Assembly: GCA_003450815.1 (NCBI GenBank)
Contig: DMES01000077.1
Location: 1-64,000 of the forward strand
From: Elusimicrobiota bacterium
Lineage (GTDB): Bacteria > Elusimicrobiota > Elusimicrobia > Elusimicrobiales > UBA9959
Reading direction: 5' to 3'
DNA length: 64,000 bases
Of the stretch, positions 1-9,212 are shown piece by piece. Position 1 is the first letter of the stretch. The number at the start of each line of letters is the position of its first letter. A model generated the notes under the pieces. It was given only the letters and a program-made list of their open reading frames with translations, was not told the DNA's origin and made no database searches. A program made the position numbers and the translations under genes.

Positions 1-4
1 AAAG

Positions 5-23
5 TTACGTGAGCTTTTGGGAA
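5..23. repeat. 19-bp repeat shared with the 20.4-kb palindromic element
   Basis: The 19 bases here are the exact reverse complement of 20370-20388, which is one terminus of the MITE-like element there. The sequence next to the match differs in relative position between the two copies. Only one terminus is inside the window, so this could be the end of a second copy that continues upstream. Confidence 0.5.
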
Positions 24-60
24 ACTCCGCTGGCCAATGAAAGCATGATGCTTTTTAGAG

Positions 61-66
61 TATAAT
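61..66 (+). promoter_or_regulatory. candidate -10 box for the first glycosyltransferase
   Basis: A perfect TATAAT lies 14 nt before the ATG at 81, so the leader would be only about 8 nt and no Shine-Dalgarno is visible. A short hairpin (AAAGCAT-G-ATGCTTT, about 40-55) precedes it and may end an upstream transcript. No clear -35 was found. Confidence 0.4.
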
Positions 67-80
67 TATAGAGTATTTTT

Positions 81-1181
81 ATGAAAATTCTTTTCCTTAC
101 CATAGGCACGGAAATCGTCGCGAGCAGCCGGACCAGGGTCTATCAATTCTTACCGCATCTAAAAAAAGCGGGAGTGGAAGCAGTTGTGATGCCTTACGAT
201 TACACCGAAACCTTCGCCAACATCATAATTCCCATTTTCGCGAAGTCCCGCCCCCCGCTTAAACTGCTGCGCAAAGCCGTCTCATTTTGTTCCAATCTGC
301 TGAATATTGTTATCAGACTTCTTCAAACGATCAGGTTTTTGTCCAGCCTCAGGCGTTTTGACGTCATATACATACAAAAACTGGCCCTGCCCGTATTTCT
401 CCAGAACTTAATTAAAAGAGCTAATCCCAACATAGCGTTCGATTTCGACGACGCGGTCTTCATAAAGGATGAATCCGGTTATAAGGCCCGGTTTGACCAT
501 ATGATAACGTCAGCCGGACTGGTAACCGTTGAGAACGATTACACTACGGACTACGCCAGGCGGCTTAACGCCCCCGTCCTCCGTATGACCGGGCCGATAG
601 ACTGCAGCAGATATACGCCCAGACCCGGCCCCAAGACGCCGGGAGAAGACATTGTTATCGGCTGGATAGGCAGCGACTCCACCGCCGAATATCTGCTTCC
701 CGTGGCCGGCGCGCTAAAAATACTCTGCGAAGAACATCCCAACCTGCATCTGGAATTTATCGGCGCCAGAAAGCTCGACGCCCTGGGTGGCAGGAGTATC
801 TATAAAAAATGGGCGTTTGGCAGCGAGGCCGCCGATCTCAAGAACTTCGACATAGGAATAATGCCTCTTCCGGACAATGAATGGACACGGGGAAAAGGCG
901 GCTACAAGATACTGCAATACATGGCGGCGGGCATCCCCTCCGTGGCATCACCGGTCGGCATAAACTCGCTTCTGATCAGGGACGGGGAAACCGGCTTTCT
1001 AGCCACCACCCCAGGGGAATGGCGCGACAGGCTAAAAAAACTCATTACAGACGCCGGATTGCGCCGGTTTATGGGTAAATCCGCAAGGAAAGAAGCGGAA
1101 GAGAAATACTCTTTTGAGTTTTACACGCCGCAGCTCATCAGCCGCCTGGAGGGGCTTAAGCGGACTTCCCGTTCCGTCTAA
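81..1181 (+). CDS. family-4-like glycosyltransferase
   Basis: This 366-aa protein is probably a GT-B glycosyltransferase that moves a sugar from a nucleotide sugar during surface polysaccharide or LPS synthesis. The N-terminus MKILFLTIGTE starts a Rossmann-like strand. A central FDFDDAVF acidic segment lies near residues 114-125. The donor-side C-terminal half includes IGWIGSD and the late GYKILQYMAAGIPSVAS block typical of GT4 enzymes. There is no membrane segment. Its 3' end overlaps the convergent trmL by 26 bp. The neighbouring AsnB-type amidotransferase and second glycosyltransferase suggest a glycan locus. The substrate cannot be told from sequence. Confidence 0.8.
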   Translation: MKILFLTIGTEIVASSRTRVYQFLPHLKKAGVEAVVMPYDYTETFANIIIPIFAKSRPPLKLLRKAVSFCSNLLNIVIRLLQTIRFLSSLRRFDVIYIQKLALPVFLQNLIKRANPNIAFDFDDAVFIKDESGYKARFDHMITSAGLVTVENDYTTDYARRLNAPVLRMTGPIDCSRYTPRPGPKTPGEDIVIGWIGSDSTAEYLLPVAGALKILCEEHPNLHLEFIGARKLDALGGRSIYKKWAFGSEAADLKNFDIGIMPLPDNEWTRGKGGYKILQYMAAGIPSVASPVGINSLLIRDGETGFLATTPGEWRDRLKKLITDAGLRRFMGKSARKEAEEKYSFEFYTPQLISRLEGLKRTSRSV

Positions 1182-1614
1182 GCCCCTCGTAGAGGGCCAC
1201 ACCGGCGGAAGTGGAAAGGTTAAGGGAACGTGAATGCTCTGAAGACATGGGGATGCGGTAAAGACGGTCTTTATATGTTTCGTAATATTCAAGCGGCAGG
1301 CCGGCCCCCTCGCTGCCGAAAACCAGGCAGGAATCCCCCCGATACGGCGCTTCCCAGTAAGTTTTTTTTCCTTTGGTGGAAAAGAACAGCAGGGATGGGT
1401 TGTCGCCCAAAGTTTCCAGAAACTCCGCAAAAGAGGGATACTCCGAATACTTCAGGTACTGCCAGTAATCCAGTCCTGAGCGCCTGATCTCTTTTGAATT
1501 TATTTTAAATCCGAGCTTGCCTACAAAGACAAGTTCCGTGCCGGTGGCCACACAAGTGCGGCCTATGTTGCCGGCGTTCCAGGGGATATCCGGATTAATT
1601 AAAACTATTTTCAT
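1156..1614 (-). CDS. trmL: tRNA (cytidine(34)-2'-O)-methyltransferase TrmL
   Basis: This 152-aa SPOUT-class methyltransferase is predicted to 2'-O-methylate the wobble nucleotide of tRNA-Leu using SAM. The length and sequence match the single-domain TrmL/YibK group: PDIPWNAGNIGRTC at the start, FGSEGAGLP in the middle and IPMSSEHSRSLNLSTSAGVA near the end. The last two form the knotted SAM site. Its ATG overlaps the asnB stop as ATGA, so it is translated after asnB in one transcript. Its end overlaps the convergent glycosyltransferase gene. Confidence 0.9.
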   Translation of the reverse strand: MKIVLINPDIPWNAGNIGRTCVATGTELVFVGKLGFKINSKEIRRSGLDYWQYLKYSEYPSFAEFLETLGDNPSLLFFSTKGKKTYWEAPYRGDSCLVFGSEGAGLPLEYYETYKDRLYRIPMSSEHSRSLNLSTSAGVALYEGLRRNGKSA

Positions 1615-3518
1615 ATCTTAAAATCATCCGCAAACTGCTTATGCCAGAGCTCCAGCATAAGCAGTGCCCACAGCTTATAGCCGTGGTCGCGCCGCCCCCT
1701 CTGATGTTCGTCCCAAAGTCTCAGCAATTCTCCACTCCGGAAATAACCGCGGTCCATGGATTTTTTAGACAGGCAGACCCCGGCCCAGTAATCCTTCAGC
1801 TCTCCGCGGAACCAGATACCCAGCGGCACGCCGAAACCCATCTTGCCGCGCTTGTAAACGGCCGGGGGCAGCATATCTTTGAAAGTTTCCTTCAAGATCC
1901 ATTTGGTGCCCCCGAAACCCTTAAGCTTCAGATTTCCCGGCAGTCTGAAAGCGAATTCCAGCACTTTCTGGTCTAAAAAAGGAGAGCGCGTTTCAAGCGA
2001 ATTCGCCATGGAGGCTATATCCATCTTGGTCATCAGGCATTCCGGCAGGTAAGACCGCAGGTCCACATACATAAGCCTGTTTATCAGGTCATCGTCCGGA
2101 TTCAGGGCGAACAGCCTGGAAAGATACCGCTCCGCATAGTCTTTATCTTTACCCAGCAGGCTTGCAAAGGCGGCGCTGTAAAGCCCGCTTGTCTCGCCCG
2201 GGCCGAAAAAAGCAAGCGTGGAAAGATACCGTTTTTCAAGCGTGCCCATCAGAGAGGCTTTCAGAAATTTTTCCAGCCGCCAGAAAAAATCAAACGGGGC
2301 GGTTTTCGGGAAAAAGCGAGTGCCCTTTAAGGCGGCGGATTTTATCCAGGCCGGCACAGCCGAGATACGGGCATCCGTCTTCATGCCGACATACCTCAGG
2401 TAACCGCCGAATGCCTCGTCGCCCCCGTCGCCGTTTAAAGCCACCGTCACCGATTTTCTGGTTTCCCGCGAGATAAAATAGGAAGGCAGGGCGCTGCAAT
2501 CGGCGTAGGGCTCGCCATAGTGCCAGGCGATTTTTTCAAGCATGTCCGCCATTTTGGCTTCCACCACAAATTCTGTGTGTCTGGTGCCGTACATCTGCGC
2601 CACCTGGCGCGCGTAGCCAAGCTCCGAAAATTTCTCCTCTTTAAATCCTATGGCGAAGGTCTTTACCGGGGCGTCCGACTGCCTGGCCATGAGGGCTGTA
2701 ACAATGGAAGAATCTATCCCGCCCGACAAAAAAGCGCCCAGCGGCACGTCAGAAATAAGCCTTATTTTCACAGCCTCGGCCAGTTCCGAGTAAAGACGCT
2801 CTTTAAGCTCGTCAAGAGACAGACTGGAAAGTTTTTCCGCTCCAAGCGGCAGGTCCCAGTATTTTTCCGTCCGCGCGCTTCCGTTTTCAAAAATAAGCAC
2901 GGAGGCCGGCTCCAGCTTTTGTATGCCCTTAAACACGCTGAGCGGGCTCGGAATATACTGCAAGGTAAGATATGCGTCTATGGCCGCGGGATTAATTTCC
3001 CTCGGCAGTTCCTTGACCGCAAGCAGCGCGCGCAATTCCGAGGCAAAGGCCAGGCACGAAGGCGTGAGCGCGTAGAACAGCGGCTTCTTGCCCACCCGGT
3101 CGCGCGCTAAAACCAGCCGCTTTTTTTTAGCGTCCCAGATGGCAACTGCGAACATTCCCCGCAGGTATTTGGGGAACTCCGTGCCTTTTTCTTCATAGAG
3201 ATGCACTATGGTTTCGGTGTCTGACTTGGTGCTGAATTTGTGACCCTTGGAAAGCAAATCGTTCCTCAGCTCCTGGAAATTATATATCTCCCCGTTAAAA
3301 ACTATCCAGACAGCGCCATCCTCGTTTGAGATGGGCTGATGGCCGGTGGATAGATCTATTATGGAGAGCCGCCGCATTGCGAGCCCCACCGCGCCTGAGG
3401 CGTAATAGCCCTCATCGTCCGGCCCCCGGTGGACCATAAGATCGTTTATTTTTTTGAGCTCTTCTTTTGATACCGGCTCAAGCGAACCGTAATTATACTT
3501 TCCGCAAATTCCGCACAT
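1611..3518 (-). CDS. asnB: glutamine-hydrolysing asparagine synthase (AsnB family)
   Basis: This 635-aa protein makes asparagine from aspartate, ATP and glutamine, or amidates a related acid during glycan or secondary synthesis. After Met removal, Cys2 of MCGICGKYN becomes the class II glutaminase nucleophile. FNGEIYN and the RLSIIDLS segment belong to that domain. The ATP-pyrophosphatase loop SGGIDSS lies near residues 265-271, and GDGGDEAFGGY follows. The length fits AsnB homologues found in polysaccharide loci as well as the housekeeping enzyme. Its neighbours are a glycosyltransferase upstream and trmL overlapping downstream, so a glycan-linked amidotransferase role is possible. Confidence 0.9.
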   Translation of the reverse strand: MCGICGKYNYGSLEPVSKEELKKINDLMVHRGPDDEGYYASGAVGLAMRRLSIIDLSTGHQPISNEDGAVWIVFNGEIYNFQELRNDLLSKGHKFSTKSDTETIVHLYEEKGTEFPKYLRGMFAVAIWDAKKKRLVLARDRVGKKPLFYALTPSCLAFASELRALLAVKELPREINPAAIDAYLTLQYIPSPLSVFKGIQKLEPASVLIFENGSARTEKYWDLPLGAEKLSSLSLDELKERLYSELAEAVKIRLISDVPLGAFLSGGIDSSIVTALMARQSDAPVKTFAIGFKEEKFSELGYARQVAQMYGTRHTEFVVEAKMADMLEKIAWHYGEPYADCSALPSYFISRETRKSVTVALNGDGGDEAFGGYLRYVGMKTDARISAVPAWIKSAALKGTRFFPKTAPFDFFWRLEKFLKASLMGTLEKRYLSTLAFFGPGETSGLYSAAFASLLGKDKDYAERYLSRLFALNPDDDLINRLMYVDLRSYLPECLMTKMDIASMANSLETRSPFLDQKVLEFAFRLPGNLKLKGFGGTKWILKETFKDMLPPAVYKRGKMGFGVPLGIWFRGELKDYWAGVCLSKKSMDRGYFRSGELLRLWDEHQRGRRDHGYKLWALLMLELWHKQFADDFKI

Positions 3519-3556
3519 ATTCAGTCCTATACCTTAATACGCTGATAAGTTTGGGA

Positions 3557-3640
3557 GCGAGTATGCTTGTAGGCAGGTATGCTTTTTGAGGAGTTATTTA
3601 TTAGCCCTACACGCCTACCGGCATACCCGCCTACTAGCAA
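3557..3640. repeat. short-word palindromic repeat (GTAGGC/GTATGC words)
   Basis: The gap between asnB and the next glycosyltransferase holds two arms built from words such as GTATGC and GTAGGC. The right arm is roughly the reverse complement of the left, so the RNA could fold into a long imperfect hairpin. The architecture matches other short-word hairpins in this window, at 46281-46351, 56155-56285 and 62590-62700. Confidence 0.55.
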
Positions 3641-4797
3641 TTCCCGGCGTATATCTCCAGCATCTCAGCGGCTACCCGCGCCATGGAATATTGTTCCACG
3701 GCGGTAAGCCGGGCACGCTCCCCCATTTTCACCGACAGGCTGCGGTCGGCTATATGGCGGCGCAGACATTGCTTTATCTCCTGTCGGTTGAGGGGGTCAA
3801 AAAGGCAGCCGCTTTCCCCCTCAATTACCGCGTCTTTGGCGCCGCCGACCCGGCTTGCCATTATAGCCACTCCGCAGGACATCGCCTCAAGCATAGAGTT
3901 AGACAAGCCCTCTGAGATAGACGGCAGAATAAAAACATCCGCCGCTCTGTAGTAGGGCAGCAGGTCGTCTTTCGGACCGGCTAGCGTCACGCTGCTGCCC
4001 AACTCAAGATTAGCGATCGCTGAAGCCAGGTTTTTGCCCTCCGGTCCTTCGCCAACTATCATCAGGTGAATTTTCGGTTTTGCCTGCTCTTCGGCTAAAA
4101 GTTCGGCCCAAAGCTCAACGAATTCCCTTATTCTTTTCTCCGGAACCAGTCGCCCCACAAAGAGGAACACTATGTCATTTCCAAGGCCCACGGCGGTTTT
4201 GGCGCTTATTTTTTCGTGGTACAGTGGCGGCGTGTATTTACCTGTATCAACTCCGTTACGAAATTGCCGCAGTTTCAAGCCGGAGAACTCACGGCTGTTT
4301 TTCAGCCATTCGTAGACCCCGCCGTTCATCACCAGCAATTCCGGCCCGGCAAGTGAAAAAAACCTGAGTTTCAGCCGCCCCAAAAAAGTTCCCCGGGAAA
4401 GCGTTATTTCGTCCACTCCCCTGCCGCCGCCAAGCTTGATCACTATCTTTTTGCCGGCAAGGCGGCCGGCGAACACCGCGGCCACCGCATGCGATGACGC
4501 CAGGTGAACATGCGCCGCGTCGTACTCCGCTCTTTTGGCCAGCATATAGAAAAACGTCTTCAGCATGAAAACGAAAGAATCCAGGACGCCCGCGCCGAAA
4601 GTTTTAAACCGCTCTATTTTTACCCCGTCAATTATTTCCCGCGCGGCCAAAGCGCCAGTCCGGCGCGTAATGACGGTGACCTTAACGCCTTTTTTAACCA
4701 GAGCCTTTGAAAGCTCAAAGGCCTGCTTTTCGGTTCCGCCAAGCACCGGATAAAAGGTCTGGCTTATCATCAACACAGATTTGATGTCACTTTCCAT
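3634..4797 (-). CDS. glycosyltransferase family 4
   Basis: This 387-aa GT-B glycosyltransferase has a clear GT4 layout. The glycine-rich acceptor loop PVLGGTEKQAFELSKAL is near residue 18. The donor domain starts with FLFVGRLVPEKRI, followed by VGEGPEGKNL and the SEGLSNSMLEAMSCG block, which carries the E-x7-E pair that contacts the nucleotide sugar. It probably acts at the cytoplasmic face of the membrane on a lipid-linked or surface glycan. Its start overlaps the end of the upstream UPF0104 gene by 11 bp, so the two are co-translated. The sugar is unknown. Confidence 0.87.
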   Translation of the reverse strand: MESDIKSVLMISQTFYPVLGGTEKQAFELSKALVKKGVKVTVITRRTGALAAREIIDGVKIERFKTFGAGVLDSFVFMLKTFFYMLAKRAEYDAAHVHLASSHAVAAVFAGRLAGKKIVIKLGGGRGVDEITLSRGTFLGRLKLRFFSLAGPELLVMNGGVYEWLKNSREFSGLKLRQFRNGVDTGKYTPPLYHEKISAKTAVGLGNDIVFLFVGRLVPEKRIREFVELWAELLAEEQAKPKIHLMIVGEGPEGKNLASAIANLELGSSVTLAGPKDDLLPYYRAADVFILPSISEGLSNSMLEAMSCGVAIMASRVGGAKDAVIEGESGCLFDPLNRQEIKQCLRRHIADRSLSVKMGERARLTAVEQYSMARVAAEMLEIYAGNC

Positions 4798-5782
4798 GGT
4801 TTGTTTCTTTACCGGAGAATTCGCCCCACACTTTGCCTAGCGAGTGGCCCATCTGGTAAACAAAAATCACGCCTGCCAGGGTAATAATGATGTAACTCAC
4901 CATATGTATGCAGGACGCGTAAGCGAAGGCGACATCCTTAGACACACCCCAGACTGACATTATCTTGACAATGCCGAACTCAAAATTTCCGAAATAGCCC
5001 GGCATGCCTGGCACCGATGCCGCCACCGCCCCCGTAAACACCAAAAACACTCCCTTGAAGAGGTCCAGGGTTCCGCCAAGCCCGAAGGCCAGCCCCATCC
5101 AGTAATAGTTCAGGACGTCCATGAACCATTGCAGAAAGGCAAAAAGGAAAATGAGCGCGCCGCTTTTTAAAGAATGAAAACCTTTTACGCCCATGGCCGC
5201 GCGTTCAAAGAGGCGGCGGACCCCGGGAAAACGGCTGAAAAATCCGGAAAACCACCTGTGCGCCGTCAACTCATCGGCGAATGCCAGCGCGGCCATGCCC
5301 ACCACAATCCCGGCGAACAAGCCCCACAGCCATCCGTCGTAGTTTATTAAACTGCCGGTAATGCCGCCGAAGCGGGCCGCCGCCGCAAACATGAATAACA
5401 GCACCACAATGTCCAGCGCGCGTTCCACTAAAATAGTGGCGAACACCGTAAGCATGGGAATACCGAAAATTTTTGCGCCGAAGGTGCCTCTGGCTATTTC
5501 TCCGAGGCGTAAAGGCAGAATATTGCTGAGCGCCAACCCCGCAGCCTCAAGCCGGAAAGCGTCCCATAGGCGCACCGGCTTTGAGGGGTTTAGCAACAGT
5601 CGCCAGCGCGCCCCGCGGAAAACCAATTCAAAAAAGATGGTAAAAACAAACGGGACCATGTAGACCACGTTGACCTTAGAGTAAATCGCCGGCAGGCCCG
5701 CAAAGTCCACATTTCTGAAAACGAAGAACAACAGCGCCGCGCTCAGCATAAACCCGGCGATCATTGAAATTTTTGTTTTCAT
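4787..5782 (-). CDS. UPF0104 / LPG-synthase-TM flippase-like membrane protein
   Basis: This 331-aa polytopic protein belongs to the lysylphosphatidylglycerol-synthase transmembrane family (UPF0104), members of which are proposed lipid flippases or have unknown function. About eight hydrophobic segments are visible. The family-like stretch FRGARWRLLLNPSKPV lies near residue 60, and a GEIARG motif near residue 98 belongs to the conserved core. No soluble LPG-synthase domain is present, so aminoacyl-lipid synthesis is unlikely. Overlap with the following glycosyltransferase suggests a joint role, for example movement of a glycolipid. That is inference. Confidence 0.8.
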   Translation of the reverse strand: MKTKISMIAGFMLSAALLFFVFRNVDFAGLPAIYSKVNVVYMVPFVFTIFFELVFRGARWRLLLNPSKPVRLWDAFRLEAAGLALSNILPLRLGEIARGTFGAKIFGIPMLTVFATILVERALDIVVLLFMFAAAARFGGITGSLINYDGWLWGLFAGIVVGMAALAFADELTAHRWFSGFFSRFPGVRRLFERAAMGVKGFHSLKSGALIFLFAFLQWFMDVLNYYWMGLAFGLGGTLDLFKGVFLVFTGAVAASVPGMPGYFGNFEFGIVKIMSVWGVSKDVAFAYASCIHMVSYIIITLAGVIFVYQMGHSLGKVWGEFSGKETNHGK

Positions 5783-5787
5783 TTTCC

Positions 5788-5822
5788 AAACTTCAGACTT
5801 CAGAGCTTCAGCTCTTCAGCGC
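5788..5822. repeat. CTTCAG-word tandem repeat
   Basis: Between the M3 peptidase gene and the UPF0104 gene lie four imperfect copies of a CTTCAG word. It is a small, one-armed member of the short-word repeats seen elsewhere in this window. It lies just upstream of the UPF0104 start and would be in its leader. Confidence 0.45.
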
Positions 5823-5828
5823 TATCGG

Positions 5829-7775
5829 TTACTCCATGCCTATGCTTTTCAGGAACGCCTCTTCCGTGGACGGACGGCCTAGGAATTTTTCCACCTGACC
5901 CGCTTCGTCGTAACTGCGCCCGGGGGCCAGTATGAGCTCGCGGTACCTGGCGCCGAGTTCCGGATTCATAACGCCCTTTTCCTCAAAAACAGAGAACAGA
6001 TCCGCCGCTATCACTTCGGCCCATAGGTACCCGTAATAGCCGGCCTCGTACCCGCCCATAAGGTGACCGAAACTCGCCTGCGGATGGGTGCCGGAGCTCA
6101 TCGGGATAAGAGAAATTTTATTCATCAGTTTATCGTAGAGCTTTGTGGTATCCACCTTCCCCTTGGCGGTATGATAGCGCATATCAAGTATGCTGAAAAA
6201 AAGCTGGCGCAGGTAAACAAGTCCGGAATCCATGTTTTTGGCGGCGATAAGTTTTTTTATCAGCGCCTCTGGCAGCTTTTCCTCCGGATGTTTATAATGC
6301 CCCGAAATCCTGCCAAGCACGGCGGGGCAGTAGGCCCAGTTTTCCAGCATCTTTGAAGGCACTTCCACAAAATCCCGCGACACGCTGGTGCCGGAAAACC
6401 TGCCGTATTTCGCGGTGGTCAGGATGTTATGGGTGACATGCCCGAATTCGTGAAACAGGGTCACCACATCGTCGAATTTAAGCAACGCGGGGGAATCCCC
6501 GGCCGGAGATGGGAAATTGGACACTATGGCCGCCGCCGGCAGTTCGTAGGAACCATCTTCAAGTTCGCACCCATGCCGCACGCCGAAGCAGGCGGCGTGT
6601 TTGTACTTACCCTCGCGTGGGAACAGGTCAAAATAAAAATAAGCGGCTGTTGAACCGTCTGTGTTTTTTACCTCATAGGGGCGCACCTCTTTATGCCAGA
6701 CCGGCAGCGCGGCCGGCGCGAACCTCACGCCAAGAACTTCCCCAAACACCTCAAACATTCCTCTTATGACAGTTTCCACCGGAAAATATTCCTTTATTTT
6801 TTCATGGTCAATGGAATACTTGCTCTTCTTAAGGAGATTATTATAGTAGCGCCATTCCCAGGTATGCAGTATCTTTTCTGCGCCCCCTTTAAGCTTCAAC
6901 CGGGCACGCAGCTCTTTGCGGCCTTTCTTTTTAAGTTTTGACCATGTTCGTTCCAGAAAGCCCATCACGGCCGCGCTGTTTTTTGCCATGCGGTCGGCCA
7001 GCATATAGTCGGCAAAAGAAGCGTATCCAAGTATTTTCCCTATCTTGCGGCGCAGAACTATGGCATCTTCCATAAGTTTCATGTTCTTGTCCGAGCACCT
7101 ATTATTGAACAAAAACTCCAGCTTCCTGCGGGCTTCGCCGTTTTCCGCGCAATCCATAAAAGGCACATAGTCAGGATAATTCATTGTTATCAGGAATTTG
7201 CCGGTTTCAGTTTTTTTCAGGCGGCCTGTATAATCTTCCGGAAGCCCCCGAAGTTCTTCCGCGCTTACCTCAAGAGTGTCTTTTACTTCACGCAAATTAC
7301 TTGAAAACTGTAGTTCAAGGCCGATAAGCTCTTTCATCATCTTCTTGACCTTGTTTTTTCCGCGGGGTTCAAGTCCCAGGCCGTTGCGCTTGAAATCCAG
7401 CAGGGTTTTCTCTAGTAAGCGGGCCTCTACCGGCTCCAGTTTTTCGCCTGCGGCGGCGTATTCATTAAGCGCGTTAAACACATCCTCGCGCGTCAAAAGA
7501 TCCACGGAATACCGGCTTATTTTAAGCTCAAGTTCCTGCGCCTCTTTGCGCAGGTCGGCGTTATCCGAGACATAAGCCAGCATTATGGGAATTTGCACGG
7601 CCGCGCTGAATTCGCCAGTAGCGCGCTCAAAGGCCAAAACCGTGTTTTGGAAGCTGCGCCGGGGCCCGGGAATGTTTACCAGAGCCTTAAGCTTTTCTTC
7701 AAGCTTTTTAGTTACGGTTTCAAAAATGTTTTTTATCTGTTCGGGAGTGTATGAGAATTCCGGCGTTTTCAACAT
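5829..7775 (-). CDS. M3 family oligopeptidase
   Basis: This 648-aa zinc oligopeptidase of the thimet/oligopeptidase A or F group hydrolyses short peptides in the cytoplasm. The catalytic HEFGH lies at residues 442-446 within FHEFGHVTHN, and the downstream segment DFVEVPSKMLENW supplies the third zinc-ligand glutamate. It has no signal peptide or membrane segment, and the length fits the family. AGGAGG-like spacing (GGAGGTTAT-ATG) supports the start. It lies 23 bp after coaD on the same strand and may share its transcript. Confidence 0.9.
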   Translation of the reverse strand: MLKTPEFSYTPEQIKNIFETVTKKLEEKLKALVNIPGPRRSFQNTVLAFERATGEFSAAVQIPIMLAYVSDNADLRKEAQELELKISRYSVDLLTREDVFNALNEYAAAGEKLEPVEARLLEKTLLDFKRNGLGLEPRGKNKVKKMMKELIGLELQFSSNLREVKDTLEVSAEELRGLPEDYTGRLKKTETGKFLITMNYPDYVPFMDCAENGEARRKLEFLFNNRCSDKNMKLMEDAIVLRRKIGKILGYASFADYMLADRMAKNSAAVMGFLERTWSKLKKKGRKELRARLKLKGGAEKILHTWEWRYYNNLLKKSKYSIDHEKIKEYFPVETVIRGMFEVFGEVLGVRFAPAALPVWHKEVRPYEVKNTDGSTAAYFYFDLFPREGKYKHAACFGVRHGCELEDGSYELPAAAIVSNFPSPAGDSPALLKFDDVVTLFHEFGHVTHNILTTAKYGRFSGTSVSRDFVEVPSKMLENWAYCPAVLGRISGHYKHPEEKLPEALIKKLIAAKNMDSGLVYLRQLFFSILDMRYHTAKGKVDTTKLYDKLMNKISLIPMSSGTHPQASFGHLMGGYEAGYYGYLWAEVIAADLFSVFEEKGVMNPELGARYRELILAPGRSYDEAGQVEKFLGRPSTEEAFLKSIGME

Positions 7776-7798
7776 ATAACCTCCAGGGTCATTTTTTG

Positions 7799-8290
7799 TT
7801 AAATTTTAGACCTCTTTACTGCGGCTATCTGCTTGGCCACGAACGGCGGCACCAGCTTTGAAACGTCTCCGCCAAAATGGGCGATGTCCCGCACCACGCT
7901 GGAAGACAGGTAGGCATAGCGCTGGCTGGGCATAAAGAAAACTGTTTCCACTTTGCTGTATAGTGTGCGGTTGATAGCGGCTACCTGAAACTCGTATTCC
8001 AGATCCGAAATGGCGCGCAGCCCCCTGAGAACCACCTGCAGCTTCTTTTTTTTTAGGTAATCCACAAGCAGCCCTTCGAAACATTCAATGCTCACTTTCT
8101 TGTTGTTTTTTAGCGCCTGCTTAAGCATGATAACCCGCTCAGGCACGGTAAAAAGCGGTTTTTTTGCGCTGTGCACAAAAACACTTACCACAAGATGATC
8201 AAAAATTTTTGAGGCTCGGTCAATGATGTCCAGATGTCCGAAGGTCACGGGATCAAAACTTCCGGGATACACGGCTACTTTTTTTTCCAT
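7799..8290 (-). CDS. coaD: pantetheine-phosphate adenylyltransferase CoaD
   Basis: This 163-aa enzyme transfers AMP from ATP to 4'-phosphopantetheine, the penultimate step of CoA synthesis. The nucleotidyltransferase motif PGSFDPVTFGHLD has the T16-x-G-H19 site. RGLRAISDLEYEFQ and SSSVVRDIA follow as in E. coli CoaD (about 159 aa). I place the start at the ATG at 8290, because AAGGAG lies just upstream. A longer reading frame exists but would begin at a TTG inside that Shine-Dalgarno region. It precedes the M3 peptidase gene in the same direction. Confidence 0.95.
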   Translation of the reverse strand: MEKKVAVYPGSFDPVTFGHLDIIDRASKIFDHLVVSVFVHSAKKPLFTVPERVIMLKQALKNNKKVSIECFEGLLVDYLKKKKLQVVLRGLRAISDLEYEFQVAAINRTLYSKVETVFFMPSQRYAYLSSSVVRDIAHFGGDVSKLVPPFVAKQIAAVKRSKI

Positions 8291-8316
8291 AAGCTCCTTT
8301 TTTTCCAAACCCCACT

Positions 8317-9048
8317 TTATAGGGGACTTGGGACCTCCGGAATTGATTGAAAATCTTTGCCGTTTTCAATTGCCTTTGAAACAAACGCCAGTTCCGACCC
8401 TTTCAACTGTAATCCGTAAAGCACGCCGGTTATAGCAAGCAGCCAGCGGGGCTGACCGGTTATCTGTGTATCAGGGGTGAGAGAATAGTAATAAAGCCCA
8501 TCCGAACCCTTACGCAGGGTAATGGTGCCTTCATTCATGGAAAGCGGCGTGGTATTGCGGGCGACAGCATAAGTAACAGCGTCTCCAAAAGTGACCTGTG
8601 TTGAATTGGCGTAAAGCAGATCAAATAGTTCAGCGCTTGAAGTTTGGGCTGAGCCGACTCCGGGACCATACAAAACGATAGTCTTGTTCTCCTCTTTTAT
8701 TTTAAGCTCGCCGCCCGCGTATCTGAATGTCACGCCGTCTTTGAGCTGCGCCTCCTTCCAAACCGCTGGCATGGCGGCGGAACCTTTTAGCGACAGCTGA
8801 AAATAAACCTCCCAATTGTCGCCAAAAACTGCGGCGGCAAGAAAAGTCTTTCCTTCTATGTCCATAGCTTTGGAGGAGGCCTCGCGCCCGGCCAGGATAT
8901 CCAAAAGCGGAACTTGTTTCAGCACCACAACGGGATTTGCCCTGGCGGCAGCTAAAAATCCGGCGTTTCCCCCGGCAAAGGAGTCAAAATTAAAAGCGTC
9001 CGCCTTAGGAACGGACGCAAAAGCCAGAATTAAAAATATACATTTCAT
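8317..9048 (-). CDS. exported protein of unknown function
   Basis: I do not recognise this 243-aa protein. It starts at ATG 9048 behind GGAG and begins with a signal peptide (MKCIFLILAFASVPKADA, then FNFDSF), so it is probably periplasmic or exported. The mature part is mixed beta-rich sequence with no cysteine pair and no evident catalytic motif. It ends with a short hydrophobic stretch, WLLAITGVLYGLQL. It lies 27 bp upstream of coaD in the same direction, but nothing ties it to CoA synthesis. An extended in-frame start upstream would destroy the signal peptide and is rejected. Confidence 0.6.
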   Translation of the reverse strand: MKCIFLILAFASVPKADAFNFDSFAGGNAGFLAAARANPVVVLKQVPLLDILAGREASSKAMDIEGKTFLAAAVFGDNWEVYFQLSLKGSAAMPAVWKEAQLKDGVTFRYAGGELKIKEENKTIVLYGPGVGSAQTSSAELFDLLYANSTQVTFGDAVTYAVARNTTPLSMNEGTITLRKGSDGLYYYSLTPDTQITGQPRWLLAITGVLYGLQLKGSELAFVSKAIENGKDFQSIPEVPSPL

Positions 9049-9155
9049 TCCCGTCTCCTGCATTGCACCGGCTAAAGACACATTGCGCTGATTTTTTCAG
9101 CGCAACCTAATTATATCAGTTTATCCCAAACAGATTAAAAATGCCGGAACATGAT

Positions 9156-9193
9156 AAAAAAACCGCCCTCCCTAATGTCAGGAGGACGGTTTG
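9156..9193 (-). terminator. intrinsic terminator of the 81-aa gene
   Basis: Read on the minus strand, an AAACCGTCCTCC arm pairs with GGGAGGGCGGTTT across a short loop and is followed by a run of T. It sits directly after the stop of the 81-aa gene, which is therefore its own transcription unit. Confidence 0.8.
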
Positions 9194-9212
9194 TCAATCA
9201 AAGAGATATTGT

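Noticed and set aside
2520..3110. 196-codon frame on the strand opposite asnB
   Set aside because: Antisense shadow of a conserved enzyme, with no ribosome site.
8291..8308. TTG start giving CoaD six extra residues
   Set aside because: It would place the Shine-Dalgarno of the ATG at 8290 inside the coding sequence, and the family starts at the ATG.
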